From Cloeon dipterum (taxonomy: Eukaryota > Arthropoda > Insecta > Ephemeroptera > Baetidae): DNA of 64,000 bases. How positions within the stretch are numbered: the first letter of the stretch is position 1; each line of letters begins with the position of its first letter. The position numbers were made by a program, and so were the translations under genes. Location: NCBI RefSeq assembly GCF_949628265.1, contig NC_088789.1, positions 14,996,886 through 15,060,885 of the forward strand. The letters are read 5' to 3'. The notes below the pieces were generated by a model that saw nothing but the letters and a program-made list of their open reading frames with translations, was not told where the DNA came from and made no database searches. Shown here piece after piece: positions 1 through 10,733 of the stretch.

Positions 1-1146
1 ATTATTTTGTAAACAATGCCTGACCTACTCGCTTAATTTCTCTAATTATTGTGAAAGTTTAAACAACTTTTATGATGGAATATTTCCCCCCCCCCCAAGA
101 TTTTTTAGTCACGAGAAGCAGAATTTGACTTCATAATAAAGGAAAGAATTTATAACACTTAATTTTTTTTGAAAGGGGATGGAATATTTCAAATGGAAGA
201 GTATTGAGGTTCCACAGAATTTTTACAGTTAATTGTTTCCAAATATTTCACTTTTAGCCGCTTATCCTGTCTCAAATCTTCACAGAGCATTAAAGAGCCA
301 TCAAGAAATTTATCATGGTTTAATTAAATTTATATTTTTCAATGATCAGCAAATTCAAAGAATTCCAATAGAACGCAACACGGAATGACCTTTGAACGAG
401 TGAAATTGTTACTTAACTTGCAAGTTGTTATATTACCAGCTCGTTGTTTAATCGAAATTGCAATGAAAACTACACGCAATAGGACAATAAAAGCATGTGC
501 GTTATGATAGAATCGCACGAAACACGCAAAACTCTCAAAACAAGCTCTGCTTTTTTATTGCTTTTTAAAGCACAATAGGCAAATACCAATCAATGGAGAG
601 AATGCAGTCCAAAGTTGAAAGGATTGAATATACACGTGTGTTAAATAATCGCTCCTTCCAACCCCTGCTGATCTTTGTTTGATTTTATTCCAACAGTTTC
701 ACATAACCACAACGCTTTTACCGGCTTTTGCAGATTTACATTTTTCATTACTTCAAATAAATTACAATGAGTGTGTTACAAACAGCAATATATTATAATA
801 TATTCCTTAAAATATTTTTCTTTCAACTTATTTTTCATCGCAGACTCTGTAAGTCCGTTGTCGCCGGGTGTGACGATGACGAGTGAGCGCGAAGCTCTGT
901 GAAATTATTTGGCCTCTCTTTAAGCTGATTAGACGCGTACATAGGGTTCTTTTGCTCGCTTTGTTTTTATTTTTCTAGCTCAGGGCGTCGCGAAGCAAAT
1001 ATAGAGTTTGCCCCATATGTGGTCAAAAACTCAGCGTGTTTTGCGGTCGAAATTCCTGCCGATCGATACAAGCCGAAAGAAAGTGTAGCAGAACGCACTT
1101 AGCACTCTAACTTGTCTGAGCAATAAATTCTTTTGTTGACAGAGTT
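1..1146. other. Upstream region of the kelch gene
   Basis: AT-rich non-coding sequence with an 11-base run of C near 86-96. No conserved coding exon was recognised. The sequence just before the first kelch ATG (TTGACAG, then AGTT) looks like a splice acceptor, so a 5' untranslated exon or an additional short coding exon may lie here. A possible donor (GTGAGC) follows an ATG near 875, but I could not confirm it. Confidence 0.4.
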
Positions 1147-4100
1147 ATGTGGAACGCAGTGACTCCGCAGTCGTTAGACGCGGCTGCCCCATCCTCGCGC
1201 ACCAAGCACAGCGCCACCCTGCTCGGGGGTCACTTGTACCTCTTAGGGGGTCGTAATGGAAACGTCGGACTCAAGGATTTTTGGCGGTATAACATTAGTA
1301 AGTATATCACTACTGGTTCAGATTTTTTTACAATATTATAAACAATTTTGAGAATTTTACTTCAAATCCTAATTTTTGTGTACATAAAAATTGAGTATTT
1401 TTTTAGATACAGAAAAAACGGATTTGGTTTTGTTCGTTGAATAGCAGCTTACAAAAAGCTTTAGAAAATAGAAAAATCCGAGACAATATTAAAAAAAGAA
1501 AAAGAGCATGAGTTTTTAGGGCTAAAAACGAAAATTCGAGATTGCGCTATAGAGGCAAGATATATTCTGAATTCCAATATAGGAAAATTCCTGTTATAAT
1601 TAATTCAAAATTAGAAAAAAGTTATCTCTTTTTCAAAGTTCCGTCTCACAATTCATGTTTGCAAAAGATGGAGTTGGAGACAGACTGAGAATTTTTGTCG
1701 AGAAGAATATATGGTATTGCAGGAAGAAGAGGGGTGACATTCAATGAATTTGTCATTCACCTTAATTCTTTTGCAATTTAAATCGTTTACAATGGTTTGT
1801 GGGGCCGACACAGGACACAGCTGCTCTCCAGTATGAGAATGTGCTACATAATTTTGCTACTAAATTTTTTACCAAAAATAGCACATTCGTTTCTGTTTTT
1901 GGTAAATTTGGTCTTTATTTGTTCAGTTGAAGGTCGATGGGAACAACTTCTCACGGGTGGTGAGACGCCACCCTGCCTGCAGGAGCACACGGCCGTCGCC
2001 TTCAAGGACTGCCTCTACGTCTTTGGCGGTGAGGTGGGCTTCAGTTCTGCGACCGAAACGCCGCTCTGGGTGTACCAAGTGGGGTCCAACTCGTGGCGAA
2101 AGGTGCGCAGCCCCAAAGGCGTGCAGGTGCCCAGGGGCAGGCGGGGCCACACAGCGCTCATTTACCAGGGCGCCATGATCATCTACGGTGGCTATCAGGA
2201 CCTGCGAGGGTCAACAAATGAACTTTGGGCCTTTGATTTCAGTAAGTGACGCAATTTTTTATCAGAATCGTTCTAAAAGGTTAACCAATTCAGAGCGTGA
2301 TTCGTGATCTTCATTGCCACACGAAAAAAATTATCTAATTACATTAAATATTTAAAAAAAATAATAACTAAAATATATATTGTGTGAAATATTTAGATCA
2401 CAGAATCATATAATTATAAAAGGTGTTATTTAAATTGACAGATACCGAGTCGTGGCATCTGTTGTCGGGCAGGGGTCGAGACGAACCCCCCGCACGCCAC
2501 AAACACTCAGCGGTGATGCACGACGGTGCCATGTGGGTTTTCGGTGGCATGACCGACTTGCAGACGCGCTCCGACCTGTGGAGGTGGGACGCGCTGACCA
2601 AAATCTGGGTTTGCGTGCGTGCCAAGCACGGGCCGGGACCGCTCCAGGGACACGCCGCCTGCAAGGTATGTATCTTAGATGCTAATTTTCCCCCCAGAGT
2701 GCGTGTTTTATATTCGATGGGTGATAAAATTGGTGATTTGTAAAAAGAAAAAGAAATGTTTCGTGAGGAATGATGGAATTATACCAAATCTGACGTAAAC
2801 ACGACTGGTTCCACATCGAAATCCATCTTTGATATTTATTAGGCACGCGGTTGAGTCCACTTTTATTTATGTGGTTGTTTTAGCGTCATCTTCATGTGAG
2901 ATAAAGTAGCGTTACGCTAATGGACAATCTTCGAATTTTTAACGAAATTTATGGTTAGCTTTAAAATTTATGTTGATTTTATTATCACAATCAGTCATAA
3001 ATAATTTAATGAATCTCAGTCAAAGTTTAAATTTAAAGCAAGTAAGAAAGGGCCACAAACATGTTACCTAAAACCCTGTCCGGGAGGGCAAGCCGAAGTG
3101 TAACCCAAGACTAGTAAAATGCAAAAAGCATAAAAGACATCACACAAAATTCCACTTAAAATCTTGCTGTTACGTACGCCTTGCGTAAGGGTGGAAAATG
3201 TGCCGCCGAATGGTCTTTGAGAGCAGCTGGCATATTATTTCACTCTTAATTATGATAATAAGCAGATTTCTAAAAATAAACATTTTCATAGATGATATTT
3301 TATGTCATTCATTTTTTTAATGTTTCGAGATTGAAGTCACGTTTTCCTCAGAGACTGGTTTGAAACGCTGAGCCAAAGCAAACGGTATGCAACCTGTGTT
3401 GCATCCGTGCTAATAAATTGCCTAGCACGGATCCACATTTTTATCACAATGAATCGATATATCAGCAAGAATACGCCAATTGTACAATGCCTTGGCAGGG
3501 GTCGGATGATTTGCCTGAAATTTAGTGGCCTCGTGTCTTGAGGTACCAAAATTACCCTTAGTAGAAGTTCCTATCTCCCCCCAATTAGACTAAATTAGTT
3601 TGTTAAAACAGATCGCCTAAAACTGTCTAAATTGGCTCTGAAACCATCTTTATAGCACTACAAATTCCAAATCATTTTGAACTATTTTTGCAATTGACAG
3701 CCATAGTGCTTCGTTTTCATTCCCTTCAAATTGCTAATTTCCAATTATTAATTTTCACTGATTCTTTACTCCAGGTGGCCGCTTCAATGCTAATATTCGG
3801 CGGCGAGCGCGGCGACGGCAACGTGGTGGACGAGCTGTGGCGCTTCCACTTCGCCACCGAGTCGTGGGAGCGAATCACCCCGGTCGGCATGAAGCCGTCG
3901 GCCCGCGCCGAAAGCGCCGTGCTAGTGGTGACCGAGGCGCCGACGGCGGCGTCGCCGACGGTGGTGGCACCGCGGCCGCGCTCCGTGGAGCGGCGGGTGC
4001 CGCGGTCGTCGTCGACGCTGGGCCAGACGCAGCAGCAGGAGCCCGCGGGGCCGCCGTCGCTGTTCGGCCGCCTCTCGAGCGTCAACCTGACTGCGCGGCT

Positions 4101-5732
4101 CTCCCGCTGCAGCTACAGCGTGCTGAGCAACGACAGCGCCGAGTCGGACGCCGAGTCGGCCGCGTCGGCAATTATCAAATCGGCCAGCATGCACGCCGGC
4201 GTCGCCCAGCAGGCGCGCAGCCGCATGTCCCGCGACCCCGTCTCCGTGCCAAACTTCGCCTCGGCGCCGCTCACGCCCGTCGAAGCCGCAAGACTCGTGT
4301 TCGTCGACAGCAGCGACGACGAAGCGGAGACAGGTTGGATTTTCATGAACCCTGCTTTTGATCCATCAGCAGAAAGTATTATTTTTTCATTTTTTCTTTC
4401 GTTTTGTATGGAGATGGAGATGTTCAGAATACTGTTAGACTTTAGGGAAGATTTCAGACCAGAATGTTTTTTTTTTTATTTATTAATTAAAACTGACAAA
4501 TGTAGAGTTAAATTTACAATATTTGTCTTTGGGGAGGGAGAGGAAAGTCTAGCTTGAAATTGTTTAATTTTTTGTAATTTTTAATTCTTTTACCTATTCA
4601 AAATAAGATGTTTCTAGATTGGTGATTAAAATTTACGACTTTCGCCCTATTTGTTGCAAGCTATATACACCATTTTTTGTGATTTAATGCAAAATTTGGA
4701 AAAATTTTACTTATTTTAATTCTCGTCTGAATTCTACACCCAGTTGCTTCACGATGCCGATCCATACATTTTTATATTTATTTATTTCATTTAATGATAG
4801 CGTCAATTTATTATATCTGTTTAATATTTTCTCAAGACGAGTTCACTCCGGACCCTGACGACGTGCTTGATTTCCCATCGCTGCACCAGCGCTTTCAGCC
4901 AACGCGTCGCATTGCCAAATCAGCGTCGGTGCGTTTTAACCTCGAGGAACCTGACTCGGACTACGCCAGCGTAGCTAGCACGACACCCCATGATGGACCC
5001 CTCAGCTTCAGCAACCCCAACTACCTTGGTCCCGACATCGGCCAAATGCTCAACAGCCCTCCGGACTCTCTGTTGCAGGACCCAACAGGCCGCTTCCACT
5101 CGCAGGTACAGTTTTGCGAAATAAAATTTATTTAAAAAAAAATTGAACATTATATTAACTAAAACAAAAATTTTCATATTAAATAAAATCAGCTTCTTAG
5201 AGGTAATCGACATACCAAGTTTCATTCAAATCCCCAACTTGTGTCACCTAAAGAAATAGAAAAAGCCACAACTATACTGCCACCCTTTAGACAATTTTAT
5301 TTTTCTTCCCTTAATTAAAATAAATCAAGAGTTAAAAGATTAACCAAAAAACTGTCAACCCTGGAATCTCTCCTTTAATTACTGAATTCACAGGAGAAAT
5401 CTTGTGGTGATTCTCTAATTGCTATTTAAGTTTGGACCTCATAAATAAAAAGAAAAAATATTTTTCAGGATCAAATCGAATTGAAGACCCTTGCGGCGCC
5501 TGCCCCTCGTCGAGCGGCACCACCGACGAGTCTGCCTCTTGAAGGGAGCGAGCGGCAGCATCGGATGGCACGGGCCTTAAGCGCTGGCCGCGCCGAGCGA
5601 CGGAAAGACCCAACGCCGCCGCTTTACATGTACGTGGTGGGCGGCAGGGAGAAGGGCCACGCGGCCCTCTTCAAGAGATCCGTCTCCATGTGGCGCCTCT
5701 GCCTGCATCCTAGCATCTTTGTGCGGCGATAG
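1147..5732 (+). CDS. Kelch-repeat beta-propeller protein (scruin-like family?)
   Basis: Six coding exons: 1147-1297, 1927-2241, 2442-2665, 3775-4333, 4837-5105 and 5469-5732. All junctions are GT/AG and phase-consistent, giving 593 residues. Five kelch motifs are visible in residues 1 to about 285, each with the double-glycine strand (LYLLGG, LYVFGG, MIIYGG, MWVFGG, MLIFGG) followed by a tryptophan-containing strand (DFWRYN, LWVYQV, LWAFDF, LWRWDA, LWRFHF). A Ser/Pro/acidic, probably disordered stretch of about 270 residues follows. The C-terminus at about residues 557-585 contains YMYVVGG and then SVSMWRL, which reads as a sixth kelch motif that could close a six-bladed propeller. Kelch propellers are protein-binding scaffolds, often actin-associated or E3-ligase-linked; the partner here is unknown. 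It may be related to insect scruin-like-at-the-midline, but that is a guess. The ATG follows a possible acceptor, so the N-terminus could extend further upstream. Confidence 0.88.
2666..3774 (+). other. Third intron of the kelch gene
   Basis: AT-rich, 1.1 kb, phase 0, with donor GTATGT and acceptor CTCCAG. No RNA gene or coding exon was recognised in it. Confidence 0.7.
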
Positions 5733-7611
5733 TATAGTACAAACGTCTCACGCTAACACTTTCAAGTCAAAACCTTTACTGATACAAAACCAAACATAAT
5801 AGAGTTACCTGCGTCTCCGCTTGCCTGTATTCGTACATAACTCGTGAGACACGCGCGGACGTCCCTGAAGGATCTCAAAACTCTACATTGTTGATTTATT
5901 TTGGTTACTGAGTTAATGAGTTCACAGCCAAACAAATGTTCAAAATTTCCCAAGTGCACAATCAATCGTTTGGTGGGGTTGTAAGATTTCCTGAAATTTT
6001 TGGTGCAAGTATTGTTGAGGCACCGAAATTGCCCAAAATATAGGAAAAAACATGTGGTGCAATTATTAGAATGGTATCGATGGAATAATAATAATCAGAG
6101 CTACATATCAGCAAGTTTTAATAAAAATGTGTTATCTAAATGAGAAACGAACTTGTATATGAGCTCAAATTTCAACCTTTTAATCATTTTAACACACAAA
6201 TTCAAAAAAATAAAATAAATTACCACCATATATGAAAGCTACCAATTTTAAACACAAAATCAATCAGAAATATATTTCAAAGCTACCGGCTGATAATGGT
6301 TACAAACTTAAAAAGGCAAAAGATATTTAAAAAAAATAAATTAAAATATTTGCATTGGGGCATTTTTTTAATAAAACACCGTAAAGCAATTCCAGGCAGA
6401 TTTCATGGTAGATTGGATGGGGGTTTTACCTTGAAAATTTCGAAGTGATGCTGCAGTTTATTTAAGGTGTGGGTAAATTCCGAGTTTGAAGTCTGGGATT
6501 CCCTATTTTTGAGATATCTCGAAAACTCTCGAAATCAATCAGCCAAAGAAAAGATGGTGAAGTAACTCTTGATCGAGTTGAGATATCATATATTGAAACT
6601 TTCACTACCTTTACAAGTTTTAAACTGATTAAAAAGTCAAAGGTCAAGGTCGGCTTTCGGGAAAATTGCGATAGCTTTGCTGAGATTTAAATTTGAAGTT
6701 ATAAATCTGACTCAAAAAGGCATTCTGCACTGCATTACCCTTAAATTGGAAATGTTCCTCGCGTTGAAGGTATCAAATTTTTCTTATCCAGCTGAGGGTG
6801 GTAACTAAATATGCCCATTTGAGATTAGTTCTTAATGGCTTCAAGGTTAGACCTATGTGACCCTGAGGGTCAACACCACAAAATGTCCTAAATAATCGAG
6901 TTTCTTGACTTCAAACTCGGAATTTTCCCATCTCTCAATCAAGGGAAGTTCAGCACCACTTCCAAATTTCAATGGAAAAAATCCTGTCCAACTGACCATC
7001 AAAATCTCCTGGAACTTCTTGGTTGTTTTTATATTAATTACCTCAGATTCAATAAAAATGCCAATTTCCATCATTATTTTGATTTTAAAATTTCCGGAAA
7101 ATCTGCCAACCCTGTCAAACATTTGTATACTTTTCCCTACAATGTTGTTGGTTTTGAGGTTCCTTCGAAGCAGACTGGAGAGACCTGTGGCAAATTTTCA
7201 ACTCGTCTTTATATACACTCCCAACATTGAAGTTTAATGCAAGGGATTAATGCACGTCTGATTGTGAAAATGCCCTTTCTGCCAAAAATGCATTTGAATC
7301 GCGTGGTCGTCGCGACCGCATACCTTCTAGTCATGGAGCATCAGATGTGATACACACTTTGATATCTTCAACGTCCATAAAATTTAATAGGCATGAATGT
7401 ATAACACACACCGCACGTGCAGCAAAAGAGCCTTTCGTCGCCCGGCTCTCCCTTTCACTCGTGATTCGTTTTAATATCTCTCACCTTTCCAGCATGAAAA
7501 ATGCAATTTTAATCTTCGTCGCTTGAGCAAAAGCGCGTGTTGCTTGCATCTCATGAATAACCAAAATCGGAGCTCATTCAGGCGCGGCAGACAAGCTGTA
7601 GGGTTATTTCC
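5733..7611. other. Intergenic region 3' of the kelch gene
   Basis: AT-rich non-coding DNA. The first canonical AATAAA after the kelch stop is at 6120-6125, with another at 6209-6214. At 6634-6653 there is an array of AGGTCA-like half-sites that shares its core with sequence inside the PAT1 intron element. No gene was recognised. Confidence 0.5.
6120..6125 (+). terminator. Candidate poly(A) signal of the kelch gene
   Basis: First AATAAA hexamer downstream of the kelch stop codon, about 390 bases away. The AT-rich background makes chance hexamers common. Confidence 0.3.
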
Positions 7612-8020
7612 GTCCAGCTCAGGGTTCGCCAATTTTGCAATGCGCAAAAATGCACCACTGGTTTTTTGCGCAAAAAACCGGCTGGAAAAACCCACCAGTC
7701 TTGGGTTTTTCCGCATTTTTCCGAATTTAACCCGAAAATAGTCAATTTTCGCTTGAAAAGAGTCTGAAATTTCAGAAAATTATGCAGAGAGTTAAAATTT
7801 TCAGTCTCTTGGTGGAACCAGTGGCTCTAATACTGATTTTGGTGTTTTTGAAAAATCCCTACTTTTGGTCATCCATCATGAGAATTTTTTGTTTTCCATA
7901 AGAATGCATGTGTTTCGGAAAAATGCGCAAAATTGCAGAAAAACCCGCAAAAAAACAGTTTTTTGCAATGCAGTGGGTTTTTCCGGAAAAATGCGGGTTT
8001 TTGCGAACCCTGGTCCAGCT
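7612..8020. mobile_element. hAT-type MITE, copy 1 (393 bp) with 8-bp TSD
   Basis: The element spans 7620-8012. It begins CAGGGTTCGC and ends GCGAACCCTG, a perfect 10-bp terminal inverted repeat. It is flanked by the 8-bp direct repeat GTCCAGCT at 7612-7619 and 8013-8020. An 8-bp duplication plus CAGGG-type ends is characteristic of hAT elements. A full-length relative of the same 393-bp length lies at 44436-44828. The subterminal regions are rich in TTTTGCGCAAAA-like palindromes, and the element has no coding capacity. Confidence 0.92.
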
Positions 8021-10733
8021 ACAACAATTTTAGCATGTGCGCACTCACGTTTTGAATACATACACAAAGCTTTAGAGAGGGAGTATATCTTCTTATACGA
8101 CATAGCCAAATGAATGAATGAAAGGGATGGGTCGCAGCGATGAAAGGTGTTGAGGCTGAATGAACCGCGTGAAGGCGACGAAATTTTGAAAAAATAAAAA
8201 ATGATTGAGAGCGTCACTTCGTTATATATTTTAGACGTAAAAAATGCTGTGGGTAGCCGCTTGAATCGAGTAAAGAATATGGGCTGAATTAGGTTCATGT
8301 TTCGTCCAATTTTCACTTTGATGTTGACGTTGATTACACGTTGCTGGTTGATTTAGTGCTGAAACAACAAGTTTTTGTGTTAATGGTTAAGATGGAATCG
8401 TGGATTCATTCAAAAAATTGGAAATGCTGCCGATCCGTGTTGTTAACTGTGATCCCTGCTGCTAAAAGTGAGCTTGAGTGCAGATCGATTGTGTGCAGCT
8501 TCCCGTGTCTGCGTGTCACTTGTTATATTGACCAGTCCTAGAGTGTCCAATCATGTTTGCCAATAAATCTCGAAACGAAGACAGTGAAGATTTCTAGCTC
8601 TTTTATTGTAAACCTCACCGAATCTTATATTAGCAAAAAATCTAATCTTTTAAAATAAAGATGGCATAAAAGCAGATAGACGATAAAAAATACTGACGCA
8701 AGGAAAACTCTTGGGTTTCGACGTTTTAGTTTTTTGAGAAACCATTGTAGCCTTTCCTGATGTGAACCACACGTCGTGATGGGAATTTTTCGTTTTGAAG
8801 ATTTTTAAAAAATTTTAAGATTTTAAGAAAACGACCTACTTGATTTCAAAATTGATTAAAAATGTAGTTTGCTATTAATTTAGCTTAAATTTGATTGCTT
8901 GTTTAATGAGACAAATCGATCGGTGGGTCAATTTCGACGTACATGCAGAAATACGTGGGTCAATCACAGGCTTTGTAATTTTTTAATGGTGAAGCCAAAA
9001 ACTAATAATATTCTAAAAGATTACAAAATTTCATATATGTAGTAGGGGTTGACAAATCTCTTTGCATCTCTTTTATTATTTCCAAAAAAGTTGATATAGT
9101 AAAATGGAAAACGTAAAAATAAGCCGAATATATATTTTTTAGAATTTATTTAATGACAAAAATTAATCTACATGACCTGGCAGTCAGCTTAGAAAGTTTG
9201 AAAACGTTTGTAAATATATAATAAGTTATTTGAAAATTTCACGGCTACAGGATTTACATCTAAAATAACCAATCGTTCGATTTGTCTGGTCTATAAAGTG
9301 TACATCATGTTGAAATATAGGTCTATATTTCAACATGATAATATTATATTTTACTATATTAACATATCATCACGATTGAATGAAAACATTTTCCCCCAAG
9401 GATATGTATTTTATATTAAACCTCTTAACTCGTTGGATATTACAAGATTTCAATAATTTTGTCAAAAAGTAAAACGTCTAATCATAAGAGTTTTCTTGTG
9501 AGAAATCCAAGGTCAGTTTTTGTTTTAGAATGACTGTCTTAGATAAAAGGTGTGGTACCACGAATAGTTTGTTTTCAACCGAGCACGATGCACCTCCGTT
9601 TTCAAGACTGTTAATAATTGTGGTAAAGCCTCACCGAGGTTTTCAATTTAAGCGCCATGCATTCGCCTCATGCCTGAGTATATGCTTGGCAGGATAGGCA
9701 ATGCATTCGGCGGCGAGTCGATGATTGCTCCGCATCGCTCCTGGAGTCCCAATTGGCTAGTCAGAATTATCCCATTTCAAACAAGACTTTTTGGGAAGCC
9801 AACAAGGCTAAAACTCCTTTGCCATAATCGCCCAGTTATGACCCAATTTTGCTTTTTTTCTCAGCCTCTCAATAATTGGAATAATAAGCAATAAAAAACT
9901 TAGTTTGCATGATTACTTAATAGACTTTATTAAAACTAAACCATATCCTTTATTAAGAGGCCTCAGCTGCTGCAATAAGGGTTAGGTAGGTGGCAGACAT
10001 ACCTAATGTAATCAAAGTGCTCTTTTTGACTTTATTGATTTTTGGCTATGCTCTCCCCAGAACAAGCTCTTGGTTTTCGATCCACTTTACTTTGTTCTAA
10101 AAACCCACACACGGCTGGTGTTTTCCGAAGAAAATCTGGTCAGAAATCAATATGTTAAAAACGGTTGAAAGTACAAATAATGGCTGAGGTCTCCAAAAAT
10201 GGTTTGATTTTTTGTATTACTTTTGAATTCTCTGGGTATTTGTTACTAACATAAGTGATGGCGTGAATTAAGAAGTTTAAAAATGTTTAAAATGACATAA
10301 TCACGTTCATATAGGAATTCAACATGTTATGTTGACCTATATACAAGGACATATTATTATGGATAAGTTCTTTTCCCAAGTTCTCTATCCTGATAAAATC
10401 CTTTTAAGTGCTGAACTTGCAGTATACATACTAATTAACAAATTTGTTGCAATTGAATCGGCACTCGATTAGTTTTCAATCAGGACTCAAAGATTGGCTG
10501 ATTGCAAATAAGATCAACACAGAATTAGAGAAACGCTTAACTTCACAGTCACATGTCATTAAAAGCAAGAAAATATACAAATTCAACGTTTTAAAAAGAA
10601 GTAGATTTGCGGACACTGAGCGCTGATTTTGTCATAAAACTAAATTGCATCCTCTTGAATCCCAAATCATTAAAAAATATAAATTTGTCAAGAGAGTGCT
10701 GATCTTATCTGATGCCTGCCAAGTATTGTTAGC
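8021..10733. other. Intergenic region between kelch and PAT1 3' ends
   Basis: AT-rich. It holds a 42-bp sequence (8706-8747) repeated at 52741-52782, a near-perfect palindrome at 9304-9339, and a related imperfect palindrome near 10308-10345. No supported gene was found. The PAT1 3' untranslated region must lie at the right edge, since that gene is on the minus strand. A minus-strand AATAAA (TTTATT on plus) occurs at 9927-9932, probably too far to be its only signal. Confidence 0.5.
9304..9339. repeat. 36-bp palindrome
   Basis: The arm ATCATGTTGAAATATAG, a GT spacer, and then the exact reverse complement of the arm give a 17-bp perfect stem. An imperfect cousin carrying the same TCAACATG and CCTATAT words lies about 1 kb away near 10308-10345. 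Confidence 0.8.

Noticed and set aside
3837-4361. Arg/Ala-rich frames on both strands over the long kelch exon
   Set aside because: GC-rich shadows; only the frame joining the kelch motifs fits the flanking exons.
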